Both the position numbers and the translations under genes were made by a program. Below the pieces are notes generated by a model. It worked only from the letters and a program-made list of their open reading frames with translations, was not told where the DNA came from and searched no databases. Positions 47,504 through 59,680 of a stretch of DNA of 64,000 nt are shown here, one piece after another; within the stretch, counting starts at the first letter, position 1; each line of letters opens with the position of its first letter. Where the stretch lies: NCBI GenBank assembly GCA_023213315.1, contig JAKCPI010003083.1, positions 149,028 to 213,027 on the forward strand, written 5' to 3'. Source of the DNA: Euborellia annulipes. Lineage: Eukaryota; Arthropoda; Insecta; Dermaptera; Anisolabididae.

Positions 47504-47633
47504 AATATACAAATAAAAACGCTCGGTAATTTGTTATTGATTATAAATTAATATTTATTAGTAATTCGGACACTGTGTCATCCTCAGAAGTGATTTATTA
47601 GTATAATTAGCCGAGAGTTTTTATTTGTATATT
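47504..47633. mobile_element. Foldback with hammerhead-like core
   Basis: AATATACAAATAAAAACGCT..CGG / CCGAGAGTTTTTATTTGTATATT inverted ends. On the - strand: CTGAGGA (47587-47581), then a perfect GACAC-A-GTGTC stem, then CGAATTAC, i.e. an intact first half and stem II with GAAA mutated to GAAT. Confidence 0.6.
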
Positions 47634-47769
47634 TAAATTATATATTATTATTAGTATTAAAATTGCAGACAACCATAGCTAGGGGGTTCAAAGTTCCAAA
47701 AATAAATAAATAAAAAAAAAAGATAGTTTCAATTTTAAACGCCTTTAGAAATTATAAAATAAATATAGG

Positions 47770-48014
47770 CATTGGCGTACCCAGCGGGGGCAGCTGCCCC
47801 CCTCCCCTAGAAGCAAAAAAAAATTAAATATTTATAAAGTAATGAAACGAAACAAAAAAGATGGCGACGGTGAATGATTTTTTTTGTTAGGACTCGAGGG
47901 TTTTTATGTCTTTAATTCGAAGGCTTTTCCCCTCTATATAAAAAAAGCTATGTCACAATCTGGACGACCATGATCTGCCCCCCCCCCCTAGATTTGATCC
48001 TGAGTACGCCCATG
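47770..48014. mobile_element. hAT-like MITE, GGGCGTACCCAG subfamily, second copy
   Basis: CATTGGCGTACCCAGCG and GAGTACGCCCATG ends, with perfect 8-bp duplication AATATAGG at 47762-47769 and 48015-48022. The interior is the reverse complement of 2326-2617 (GCCTTCGAATTAAAGGC-type and CTCGAGTCCTAACAAAAA blocks). Confidence 0.9.
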
Positions 48015-48059
48015 AATATAGGTCTAATTAATATTATAGGTATATATTGTTTAAATTAA

Positions 48060-48150
48060 AAACAGAATTGTGTTTTCGCTTTAATGTGGTTTATTAGTAA
48101 AAATTACGTTTCGGCCACTCTGTGGCCTTCTTCATGTACGATTCAGTTAA
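48060..48150 (-). mobile_element. Hammerhead-like core fragment
   Basis: On the - strand: ATGAAGA (48135-48129), A, perfect stem II GGCCAC-AGA-GTGGCC, then GAAACGTA. Only the first core base (C to A) and the cleavage triplet (GTA) deviate. Foldback arms are not evident, so it may be a one-armed relic. Confidence 0.55.
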
Positions 48151-48198
48151 AATTACAAGGTACTTACATTTCTGACAATTTCATTTGAAGAATAATTG

Positions 48199-48460
48199 GA
48201 CCCTGTTATGCATTAGTGTGTGGCTTAAATAAGAATGTCTGGGACCCCAATAGATATATTAATAACATTATTATTATTACAATTGTTTGCAATAAGGCGC
48301 ACCAGCTATACGCGCTATAAATAACATACGAGTATCGTTAACAGTCTTAAATGACCTAAGTTGCCGAAAAGAGTGTGTGTATGTGAGTGTGAGTGGGGGA
48401 AAAAAGTGTTAAAAAAAAACAACTTAAAAATCGAGTTAGCGCCTGGCGCGTAGGCAGCCC
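48199..48460 (+). mobile_element. GGACYCTGTTA MITE split by a 5'-truncated SINE
   Basis: GGACCCTGTTATGCATTAGTG (48199) matches the MITE at 45863. 48224-48420 is the 3' half of a type 1 SINE (GGCTTAAATAAGAATG.CTGGGACCCC, AAGTTGCCGAAAAGAG tail, poly-A) with an internal insertion at about 48265-48325. After it the MITE resumes (AAAAATCGAGTTAGCGCCTGGCGC). Confidence 0.6.
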
Positions 48461-49441
48461 ACGCATCACCCACGCCATGTCTTAGCATTATACAGGCTTG
48501 AGGATGGATTGACATTCGGTGGACCACTAAAAGGAAGTCCTAAGTAGTTAGCTAAAAATTTATCTAACTCTAAGTCCCTCCTTAGTTGAGTTTAATCCCA
48601 AGAGAAACAGTATTGATTTGTGAAAGTGAAATAAACAGCTATTTAATTATTTTTTTACTCTGTGCGTCACCACATTACAAAATCATTGTTAAACCGTATT
48701 CAATTCTCCGTACTCTTTTTTTTTTTCTAAAACATGTAAATACCGCCCTGAATCGATTCTTAGATAAGCTCAATATTTGATAAACTTTTTTATGCATAAT
48801 ATTAAATTGTTAATATTATCTCTCATGAATATTTTCCTTATTATATTGCTTCTTAAATTTCTCTCTAGCCATTTTTGTTATCCAATATAAACCGAGATTG
48901 GAGGGGAATGGGAAGAATATAACCTTGTTATTTAGGCACTATTAAAATTTTTATGGAAGAATTATAAAACTATATATTTTTATTAAACTTTTTTGATGAA
49001 GCCACCACACGCAATCAAAAATATATTTTCATTAACGTAAAGATTATATTAAAATATTTTTATTTGCATTTAAAATTTTGACAATGAAATGCCTGGGAAA
49101 GATTTTTATTGAATTAACTATATAAATATATATATTCCAGCTAATGGTATAATATTATGCACATTAATTTAATAATCCAAATACGTAGCTAATGCATAAT
49201 AAGGTACGCTGGAGTAATTTGAATAGCAGAGTAATATGGAGAATGTTAAGTGTTCCTGGGAATATATTGAAAATAACAGAATAGGTAGGCTTATATATTA
49301 AAATCTAACGACCTTCAAAAATAAAGAAATCTAAAAAAAACTTCCCCTATTTGTAGGTAGAATTTTGTCATATTTTGCCTACTATCTTTTAAACAATGAT
49401 GATGAATGATAATATTAGGTACTAAAATACTAATTAATTTT

Positions 49442-50257
49442 TACTTTCTCTTACCTCTATATATGTTAATATATATAGAGAGAAAGTATTGGATTCATGT
49501 TAAAAATTCGATGTCGAGATTTTGATGGATATACACGTTTTGAGGTCCCCTGAATCAAAAAAAATGGTTTTCGTAACATGGTCTGCCTGTCTGTCTATGT
49601 GTGGGCAATTTTAAGCATGAAGAAATCGAACTATGAAACTGAAATTTTATATTTAAGTTTGACCCCTCTCTGGAACATGAAAATAAGCTTTTAAACAAAA
49701 TCGGCCAAAGAATACTACTACTTTACTGATGTACTTTTTCAGTTTTTTTCGATTTTCTCAAAATTCTCTCTATCGATTTTGTTTAAATATTCAAAAATCA
49801 ATTATTTATTAGATTCTCTTTATAATGTATATTCTCATTTTGCTCTCAAGATTGTTTGAAGCACACTTTACTCTTGTACTTCATAGGAAAGATAAGAGAA
49901 ATGATTGCCATGGTAACAAAATATAGGCTAAATATTTTCCAATGTTAATAAATTTTACATCTTAAATTCAAATTTTCTGTACTGTCGGAAACTAAATATA
50001 TCTCGACACAAAAAGAATGCCTGGACCCCAATATAGATAAATTCATAAATAACAATTATCGTCAAAGTCTTATATTGCCTAAGTTGCCGAAAAGACTGTG
50101 TGAATGTGAGTGTGAATGAGAAAAAAGTGTGAATGTTTTTTATAAAAAAAAAAGAATATCTCGATACAAAAAAATCTGGTGTGACAAGCACAGAACACAA
50201 CTTTTGATTAGGTAAGAGAATGTTGTGTGCTGTGCGACAGTCACACCAGATTTTTTT
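49442..50257 (-). mobile_element. Family A element, full-length with SINE insertion
   Basis: Terminal hairpin 49442-49488, a short CTGTCTATGTGTGG tract, body, and left hairpin 50171-50257. A 5'-truncated SINE (50017-50155) interrupts the AAATATATCTCGACAC block. Confidence 0.82.
50017..50155 (+). mobile_element. 5'-truncated type 1 SINE with long target duplication
   Basis: Starts at ATGCCTGGACCCC and continues through the tail stem-loop to poly-A. ATATCTCGACACAAAAA (from 49998) and ATATCTCGATACAAAAA (from 50156) flank it, a 17-bp duplication with one mismatch. Truncation at the 5' side plus a long duplication is the mark of LINE-type target-primed insertion. Confidence 0.8.
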
Positions 50258-50479
50258 AATTCAAATAAAATTCAATTGTATTTCTTCTTTAAAAGATAAT
50301 GAAAGAATTCATTCCAATGCAAAGTTCTCGAATTTCGAATTTTCCAATCAAATCAATATACAATTAGACTCCTATTAGATCAGTCAGACTCACTTCTAAT
50401 CGAATATCAGTTGGAAATTACTTTTTAGTAGGCTATAGAGAAAAGAGCAGATGCGGCAAAATACAGTATACTTCATCAT

Positions 50480-50690
50480 TCAAGTCAACGTTTCGAAAAA
50501 ACGTATGAGTATACAGCTAGAAAAATATTTTTTTCTTCATTCAAAATGATTGTAAAATCGCAAAAATTACATTTTTACGATCATTTGATGTTATAGTTAA
50601 CCGTCCAGTTATTTCATTAACTGTATGATGGTCACATATATAACCGAAACTTCAGCTTGAAGTGCCATAAATAAATGAAATATACTTAAC
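50480..50690. mobile_element. Probable decayed ribozyme-type element
   Basis: TCAACGTTTCG at 50508 and, on the opposite side, CTGTATGATGGTCACATATATAACCGAAAC (50621-50650, shown only in its key parts: TATGATGG, AACCGAAAC). The two halves are inverted relative to each other. The catalytic words are broken. Confidence 0.35.
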
Positions 50691-50902
50691 TGCAACTGTT
50701 TTTTTCATTTTAAAATAAATGCAGTTCAAAATTGCCACCACCACCTCTAAAAATAAATACAATCCATGACACAATATAGGTTTATACATAATTTTATTTG
50801 CTTACATGAACACTTTATCGGCGAAAAGATTTATTTCAATTGAAATAAATAACGACGGGCTTTAGATACTTAAACAAATTAAAAAAAAAAAAAATTAACA
50901 CT

Positions 50903-51809
50903 TACTTTCTCTTCCCTATAGTCTTGTATGTGTAGGTATAGTTAATATAAATAAAGGTCATGTCGAGATTTTGATGGAAATACACGATTTGAAGTTCCTG
51001 AGTTCAAAAAAGTGGAAAATAGTCTGTCTGTGTGTCTGTGAACAAAATATCTCAAAACAAAGAGCTAGTAGGTTGAAATTTGTTATTTAATTTAGATACT
51101 TTACTGACACGTAACACGTTTTAACTTTTGAACAAACTCGGTCAAATAGTACTAATACTTTGTATTTTTCATTTTTTTACGATTTTCTCAAAATTCCCTC
51201 TAATGATTTTGATTAAAATTCATAAATCACTTATTTTTTTTTAGATGCTCTTTAAAATGTATATCATCAAAAAGTATATTTTCTATTTATAAATGTTACA
51301 ATAACGCGGGTAACTAAATATATGTCGGCATAATAAATCTGGTGTGATAAGCACAGACAGGGCCGTGCCTAGGTTATTTAGCGCCCGGGGCAAGTTAGTC
51401 CTTTAGCGCCCTTTGTATATATTTTTTACATTGTCACAATAATGTTTCCCGTCTGGAAAAATGTTTTACCTTTTTTTTAGAGACGCTAATTTTTCCGCCC
51501 CCGGGGCCGAAATTTTTCCCGTGTTGCGCCCCCGGAACCAAAATTTTTTCTCGTCCGAAAAAATGTTTTACCTTTTTTTAGAGACGCTAATTTTTTCCGC
51601 CCCCGGGGCCGAAATTTTTTCCCGTCCGGAAAAATGTTTTACCTATTTTTTTAGAGACGCTAAATTTTTGTCAAAGATTCATCTGCACTTGCGCCCCTTC
51701 AAAATTTGCGCCCTGGGCAAAGGCCCCGGGCGCCCCCCCCCTAAGCACGGCCCTGAGCACAGAACACAATCTTCAAGAGAAAGTTGTGTGCTATGCGACT
51801 AATCACACA
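50903..51809 (-). mobile_element. Family A element interrupted by a family C MITE
   Basis: Decayed terminal hairpin, CTGTCTGTGTGTCTGTG tract, body and a left hairpin split at AAGCACAGA by the family C element 51358-51755. The hairpin resumes with AGCACAGAACACAA and GTTGTGTGCTATGCGAC. Confidence 0.78.
51358..51755 (+). mobile_element. Family C hAT-like MITE, second copy
   Basis: CAGGGCCGTGCCTAGG ... GCACGGCCCTG with perfect 8-bp duplication AGCACAGA at 51350-51357 and 51756-51763. The interior has three tandem units with TTTTTTTAGAGACGCTAA; the copy at 22808 has two. The long open frame is created by the repeats. Confidence 0.92.
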
Positions 51810-52682
51810 ATTAAAATTATTTCTTCAAATATTCATTTAATCTAAAATCGTTTGTTCTAATAACATACCGTATTTTCTTTAAGAGAATATTTTATATGAT
51901 TTCGAAATTTTCATTGATATACGTATATTGTAAAAAAAATCATAAAGAATAAAGAAATAAAAAAAATCTCTACTAAAAAAACCAAGTAGAAAAAATCGAG
52001 TCTTATATTAAATTAATACAAGTTAGCGGAGAGAATTTTTTTTCCTTCTTTTTTTTTTTTATTAAATTTTTTCTTCCAGCTCTTCCTTTTTCGTCCTTTT
52101 TGTACTCTTGATATTTTTTTTATTTGTGTGCGTCTGTGTGTATGTAGTTGCGTGAATGTAAGACGACATTAAAAAAAAAAAAGGGGTAGAATAATAAAAG
52201 TTCAAGCTAAAGGCGGTGAGAAATATTTTTTTTTTTTTTTTTTGCTTTCATCTTTCTCTTTTTCCCGATGAATGATAAAAAGAAGGGAATTTTTTTTCCC
52301 TTTGACATTAAAATTAGTTGAAGATAAATCGAAGTGTATCCAGCCTCTTGCATCTATTTTTATTTATTCTTTGATATAATATCAAAAAGATTTATTAGAT
52401 TTAATTTGACAAAGATGGATTAATTACATTTTATTTATATATAACTTAATTAAAGAAAAAATTTTAAATTGAAAAGTGGATTATTTATTCACCCAAAAAT
52501 AGCAGCAGGCCCATATGGAAATTTTTACTTGTTTATTCTTCTTTTTCTTTCATTTAAATGGCCTCGGTATTTTAACCATTCGGCCAGTTACTTGTTTATT
52601 ATTTATTAAACTTTTTAGACAATAGGGCCTATATCAATCGAATTTTTTTTTCTGATTTATTTATATTATTTAACTGATTTAT

Positions 52683-53347
52683 TACTTTCTCTTACCTATG
52701 TATATATGTAATATATATATAGAGAGAAAGTATTGGATTCATGTCAAAAATTCGATGTCGAGATTTTGATGGATCTTCACGTTTTGAGGTCCCCTGAATC
52801 CAAAAAAGTGGTTTTCGCGACATGGTCTGTCTGTGTGTGTGTCTGTGTGTCTGTGAACAAAATATCTCAAGAACGAAAAGAGCTAGGAAGTTGAAATTTT
52901 ATATTTAAGTTAGGCACCCCCATGGGACGTGACACGAAGCTTTTGAACAAAATCGACCAAAAAGTACTAGCACTTTACTGATTCACTTTTTCAGTTTTTT
53001 TCGATTTTCTCAAAATTTGCTCCAACGATTTTTTTAAAATTCAAAAATCAATTATTTTTTAGATTCTCTATAAAATGTATATTCTCATTTTGTGATTGAA
53101 ATCTTCTGAAGACCACTTTACTCTTGTACTCCATAGAAAAGATAGGAGAAATGGTTGCCATGGTATCAAAATATAAATATTTTCCCATACTTATAAATTT
53201 TACATCTTGAATTCAATTGTACCCTACTGTCGGAAACTAAATACATATCGACACAAAAATCTGGTGTGACAAGCACAGAACACAACTTTCGATTACCGAA
53301 GGTAAGAGAAAGTTGTGTGCTGTGCGCCAGTCACACCAGATTTTTTA
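52683..53347 (-). mobile_element. Family A element, full-length
   Basis: 665 bp and uninterrupted: terminal hairpin, CTGTCTGTGTGTGTGTCTGTG tract, body and left hairpin 53256-53347. ACTTTCTCTTACCT (52684-52697) recurs as AGGTAAGAGAAAGT (53300-53313), an exact 14-bp subterminal inverted repeat. Very similar to 30485-31161. Confidence 0.88.
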
Positions 53348-53502
53348 TATTATTTAATTTTATTTTTTATTTGCAACATATTTCAATAATAAATTTCATA
53401 GATGTAACTCTTTTAGAGGAGAAGGTAGGTAATGTGGATGCATTTTTGTAATTGACGGAGCCAACTTTAGCTTCTATAGTTTTGGAGTGAAATTTGTAGG
53501 GT

Positions 53503-54022
53503 AGTTGATGAGTAGCAGGATGAAGAAAGAAAAGCAGCTAGTATTTATTTCATTATATTTAATAAACATTAGGTTAACGTTTAGGTCTCGGTCGAGACCA
53601 TCTTCGGAGTTACAACATAGCAAAGATGAGGATAAATTTTAAAATTACAATTTTCTTACAACACTTTAGTGACTAACAATACAAAATATAAAAGATATGA
53701 AAAAATATATATACCTTATGAGCTGTCAATATGAGATAAATATCATAGACTCAATTATTTAATTCATAACCAATAAGTTTTCTCAAATTGACAGCCCATA
53801 AGGTCTATATATATTTTTTCATATCTTTTATACTGTATTTTGTATTGTTAGTCATGAATTAATAATGTGTTGTAAGTAAATTGTAATTTTAAAATTCATC
53901 CTTGCTATGTTGTAGCTCCGAAGATGGTTTCGACCGAGACCGAAACGTTAGCCTACTGAGTATTAAATAAATGAAATAAATACTAGGTGCTTTTCTTTCT
54001 TCATCCTGCTATTCATTAACAA
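53503..54022. mobile_element. 520-bp foldback with hammerhead-like cores in both arms
   Basis: Arms from AGCAGGATGAAGAAAGAAAA / TTTTCTTTCTTCATCCTGCT to the centre near 53760. + strand: CCGAAGA (53918-53924), stem GGTTTC..GAGACC, GAAACGTTA (53942-53950), with stem I GTAGCT / AGCCTAC. - strand: the same with stem GGTCTC-GACC-GAGACC, but GAAA changed to TAAA. Only one core position (T4 to C) is off on the + strand. Confidence 0.68.
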
Positions 54023-56329
54023 CTTTTATTCAGCTATAAATCTTTAAAGAATTCAGATGTTCAAAATTATTTATTTAACCAATTGGTATAAATAAATATG
54101 CCTAGATAGCAGTTAACATAATCTCACACAATTGTTGTGACATTATTCCGATTTTTGCTTATATAAAAAAAGCACACATTTTTAAAAGAAAATTAAATGT
54201 AATGTAAAAACTAACCATAAATTTGAGTCTGAGAGCCACCTCTGATCCTTTCCCTGGTCGGAGGTCATCTAAAGTCATCCAAGTGAGAATAGAGACCTAT
54301 AAATCGAAAGAAAAGCAACCGATTAGAATTAAACGGTTTGGCCAATTCTTTTAAGAAAAGAGGAAGATTCTTTATTTTTTTTGGTGCAAGTCAGGATAAA
54401 AATAAAATAAGAGAGAGGAGTTAATGCGAGATATATGTGTTTTAAAAAAAAAAAAAAGGGGGGGGGGGAAAAAAAGGAAAATTACTTTTTTATGAAGATG
54501 GGCCATCCTGGATGTAAGTTTCCTCGGAAGATCCTCCTTTCAGGCATCGCTTTAGAAAACTAACTAAACAAAAAATACTCAAACGATTAAATAAAACCCG
54601 AATTCAAAAAATTAATTCATTTTTGATGAATTAATTAAATGAAAACGAGTTGGCTACAAGGGTGGAAAGGATGAAAGGAAAAGTTTTTTTTTATTATTTA
54701 ATTATTAATACAATAATTTACAATTTTACATAAAATAATAAAATACAATAAATTCACAATCTTCATGCTGGTATCTTCTTATGAAGAAGTCGTTAACACA
54801 CTTCTGATGATCTTGTTTGAAGATCTTCTAAGTCTTCTTAGAGAAACATCATAGGTCTTCATAGGCAAAAAGAATGTGCTTCATACACCAATCTTTTTAT
54901 TCTTCGCATTAAATGCATTTAAAAAAATCACAAAAATAATAAATAGAGTATTTCAAAGAGTGTGCAAAATTGCAAAAAAAAAAAAAAGATTCATTAAGTG
55001 TGATCACTCTCCCAAATTCATATAAATCATCCAGTTTAGAGTGAAGCGAAGCTAAAGGACCTATGCTAAAATATTAATTTGCGCCCCGGGAGAGTGATCC
55101 CCATCCCCCCTCTAATAATTCCTATTCTAAGAGAAAGATGTGTACATTAAATTTTGGTCGAAAAAATTAATAATAAATTTTGTCCGAATAGAAGAAACTT
55201 GTTGTATTTTCCTTGGAGTTATCATCTTAACACAAAGATCCGAACTGAACTGAGTACTGATGAATAAATCCCTGCCTAAGACTATTAGTCATTAATCGAA
55301 GTGTTGTAATTACTCTCCACAAGAGAATCTTTATATTCACTTGCTGTTCGAAATCAATGTGATCAGAATCAAGAAACCAACGAAACATGACAAGTTTCAG
55401 TTTTTGAGTTTAAGTAGTATATGAAAAAAAAAAAAAAAAAACTCCAAGAAATCGTCTCTTTCCTCCAGTCTCTAGTGTCTATTTTTTGTACCTAACGGGG
55501 AGATAAAGAGATAGCGCATGCATTTTCTAGCGATGGAGTTCCGAGAGACATCTTGTTTACAAAAAATATTTACAGAAGAATATCACTTAAAATTATAAAA
55601 TGTTTCAAAAGCATAATAAAAATGTCTCGATGAATAGAGTTTGAGTATATTTCAACAAAAATTTAATTTATTCAGACAAATAATGAATTGTTGAAAATTT
55701 TGAAAATTCTTATAAAGAACAGATCAAAGAGATAAGCTAATAGTGAATTTGTAAAATGAATTTACTTGAAAAATAGAGAAAAATTGGAAAATATCAAATC
55801 TCGTACTGTATAATTAATCGAAAAATGTAATATTAATTTTGAATATTAATTTACTTATGAAATATGAAAAATTTAAAGTGAATATTATTATTATTATTTT
55901 TTTTTTATTATGCTTTTTGTATAGTGCGAGCGATAAGAACCAGAGTGACCTATTTAATAGACTTTTCTTCTATTTTTTGAGAAAAACAGGTTACTGGATA
56001 TTTTCAAAATCTTTATTTTGTGTGAATCAGTCCTAAATTTCTATTTAGTTAATATTCTTATTATTTAGAAATCTAAAGATTAAAAATAATGTGATTTTTT
56101 TTTTAATTTTTATAATTTAAATTAATGATAAAATTTTCAAAATTGTGGCCCATTCTGGTTTTCATCACTTCAAAATAATATTAGTCTTATATATTAGGGC
56201 GAAGGCGGATCCAAGGGAGTTGATATCAAAATTTCCCTTCAAATTTAAACGTTTAAAAATGTGTAATTAAAGCTTTCAATATAGTATTCATTAAATATGT
56301 AATAAATGATTTTTATGGAATCCGCCAAG

Positions 56330-56514
56330 CAGGGCGTAGCCAAGATAAAAGAATTTTCGAAAATATTCTTTTGCTAAAATTATTTTTTTAACTAAAAATA
56401 TGTGAAATTAAAAAGTAGTTTTGGTTAAAAGGCTTAAAAGTGATAAATTATTGGAGAAATTAGATCAAAATTTTATATTGTACTCTTTTTGATAATGTCT
56501 TGGCTTCACCCCTG
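56330..56514. mobile_element. MITE with CAGGGCGTAGCCAAGA ends
   Basis: CAGGGCGTAGCCAAGA / TCTTGGCTTCACCCCTG, 185 bp, interior AT-rich. No clear target duplication, but the ends are hAT-like. Confidence 0.55.
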
Positions 56515-58598
56515 CTGCCCATTTAAAAAAAATTAGGAGACTCAGATTAGTAAAATGAAATTTTAAAGTAAATCATTTCATTATTTATTTTGTGTTTTTT
56601 TTTTAATCATTTTCAACAAATCGTTCGTGTTTGTTATATTTGTTCAACTTCTCTTATTTATTATTTTATTGCTAATCTATCTAAACTAATCTAATAAAAG
56701 TGGGGTTGGGGTAGACAATACCTTGGTTATTCATATCCATCCATTTATCCATCCATCCATCGAAGCGCTCGAAGAATTCTGAAAGAGAGGCCCTAAAAGC
56801 TAAAACCCCCTTACCGCCCAACCCTTCATTCAATCATGCCTAATAACTAAGGCATTGCCAGTGAGGCAACCTCCTTGGATTACACACCTTGTCACAACAA
56901 ATTGAAGATGCAAACGGGCTCCACTCCAGTCCCAGTAGTCAGTGTAGGAACCTAGCCTAGAGAAAAAAATTGGGCGAATATGGGGGCCTATCATGTATTT
57001 GGGAGAAGAGGGGAGACGTATGGGTTAGTTTCCATTCAGAAACACGTAAATAAAGATTTTTTTTTCATAGACTACTAAATTTTGCGAGCTATTCAAAATT
57101 CATGGAAATTAAAATTAATAAATTTTAATTTTGATTGGAAATAAAGTAGAATAAATTATCGAAAAATGAAAATAACCCATATGTTCATGTGTTTCCCAAC
57201 CACCGTGAATTGCATTGTATCAATTGAAATTGTTTTTTTATATGAATAAAAAACACTTTTATTTATTTTTATTTATTACAATATTTTTATATTTATAAAA
57301 GATAAAATAACAAAATCACAATGTACAATGCAATTGTGAAAAAATTCGGCTTTTAAAAATTGTTAATTTTGTCGATATTAATTTTCTATCATAAATATGA
57401 ATTGAAATTCGTCAAAAGCTTTTCCATCTTCTTTTTTAGTAACATACAGTATGAAAACAATTTGCAGGCACTCAAATTAAAACTTGTTGGGAATCACTAT
57501 TCACCTACCTACATTGTTTAATAATTTCTAAAAAATATGCTGCTAAGCTAAATTCTAACTAGTGAATTTAATAAAATAGCTATATTTTTAAATTTTGTTT
57601 TTTATTTTGAATTTTGAAAGCAAATAAATTTTTAATGTTAACTGTAAATGGATTGTAATTTTTATGAATTTTTTCCTGATCGAAAAATTATATCTGAGTC
57701 TCCATGAAAATAAACGCTGGGCTTACTGCGTATAACTCCTCCAAGTGCTGCAGAAAATCCAGTAGTCCCGCGAGATGACCATCAGGTGACTGGGAGTATC
57801 CATGATGAACGTAGAAGGCAGAAGGGTGTGTCTCGAGAGTCAAACAGCGTGCGACGGAGAATTATGCTGATCCGTAAAAAAGTGAAAATGATATCCATTA
57901 TTCTTCCAAAGTTAACACTTGTATTTCCTTCTGGAAAAAATGGAAATAAAAATAAAGGATTTAATTAAATCTATTATTTAAGATATAATATACTAAACGG
58001 ATAATAAAATGGCTATTAAAAGTGAAAAGGAGCATTTAAAAAAAAAAGATCGGTAAAATATAAAAATATAAATAGGCTCAGTGTCGGAAAGAATCACCAA
58101 GGACTGGAATAAATAAAAAAGAGTTCAGTTAGTTTCAATATAAGAGCATTTTTTTTTTTTGTAAATGTTTAAAATTGTATGTCTTTTTTATTACACAAAG
58201 AAGAGGTGAATTTGTAAATTATATAAGGCAAATGAATAAATGTTAACAAGGATGGAGAATGCATTGGCGTGCCTTGAGGGGGGCATGATTCTCCCCTTTG
58301 GGTTCTCCTCGTATCACAAATAGAGATTTAAAAATAATAAAAAGTTAAAATTAATCATTTAAAGTTGCTTGATTTGTTAATCAATCTATGACCCTCTTCC
58401 TTTTTTTGTTTTATTTCGGGAGTCTATGTCCCACTGAGAGTCAAAACCCACCCACCCAAATGGATAGCAAGTGAAGCGACATCTTTATAAAAAAAAAAGA
58501 GCAAAGTGAAAGAACGAGAATAGTGGTTTCGTTTTCTATGCTCCGTGCTTCACTTTTCGTTCAAATTGATAAAATTTATTTAAAATAATATATTGATT

Positions 58599-58864
58599 GC
58601 CCCCGGGTGTGGCGTAGTAGGTAGCGTGCCTACCTCCTATACCAAACGTCGCGGGTTCGGACCCAGGCATTCCGATGATTTTATTTAAGCCATTTGGATA
58701 CCAGATGGCTTAAATAGAAATGTCTGAACCCCTAATAGATAATATATATTACAACGGTTATCGTCAAAGTCTTAAATGGCCTGAGTTGCCTAAAAGACTG
58801 TGTGAATGTATGTGTGAGTGTGAGTGTGAATGAGAAAAAAGAGTGAATGTTAAAAAAAAAAAAA
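58599..58864 (+). mobile_element. tRNA-derived SINE, head type 1, full-length
   Basis: Complete type 1 SINE (GGCGTAGTAGGTAGCG, GGGTTCGGACCC, palindrome, TGGCCTGAGTTGCC tail, poly-A). Perfect 12-bp duplication AATATATTGATT at 58587-58598 and 58865-58876. Confidence 0.92.
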
Positions 58865-59573
58865 AATATATTGATTCTTGGATTTTGTTTTTTAAATCAC
58901 CAAAGAATCAATTAAAAGATGAAATAAAATTATTTCATAAAAATAATTTGACAAAGAATATTATTCTTTGCCATTTCATAATCTCTATTTGATGCCATCG
59001 AATTAGTCCAAACAAATTAAAAATTAAATTAATTTAAAGGAATATAATCTACCTGGAGATGTGATGCCAATGACGGAATTCATATTTTGTATGATGTAAT
59101 TTGAGGAAAGATAGAAGCAGTGGTTGACATCGAGGGCGTTAGGATAACTTTTTTTTTTTTCAAAGGAGCCGAGAAGCGCAGATTGTTTTGATGACTGAGC
59201 TCCTTAAAGGCTGAGCTCTTACTGAGTGGCCAAGGTCACTCGGCGGGCGTCGTCGCCGCCTGCTAAACAATCGAATCACGTGACATCAATGCTGCAATTC
59301 TATTGGCCCAAATATTTAATAACAATCTATTGTTTAATTTAAAAATATCTTGCTAGACTAAAAGCAATAATAAAAATTATTTAAAATAAAAAAATTTAAA
59401 TATTAAAATATAAACGAAATAAATATTTAATTATTCTATCCCATGTGGAACTTTTAATTATAACAGTATTTAATTAATTTTTTTTCTCTTATATTATTCA
59501 CAATATATTATTAAATTAAATATTCTTTTTATTTTTTTTTTCTTCCTTCTTCAACTTAATAAATAAATATTGT

Positions 59574-59616
59574 TGAAGTCTATATGGCCTAGAGAAGCCG
59601 AAAATTTTTTTTTTCT
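59574..59616 (+). mobile_element. SINE tail fragment
   Basis: GAAGTCTATATGGCCTAGAG.AGCCGAAAA then poly-T; the 3' stem-loop module without body. Confidence 0.4.
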
Positions 59617-59680
59617 TATATTGTACCATCTCTTTAAATAATTTTTTTGAAGAAGATATATAGCTGAATGTTGTTATTCA

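Noticed and set aside
51461..51802. 113-codon open frame
   Set aside because: Created by the tandem units of the family C MITE and continues into the flanking family A hairpin.
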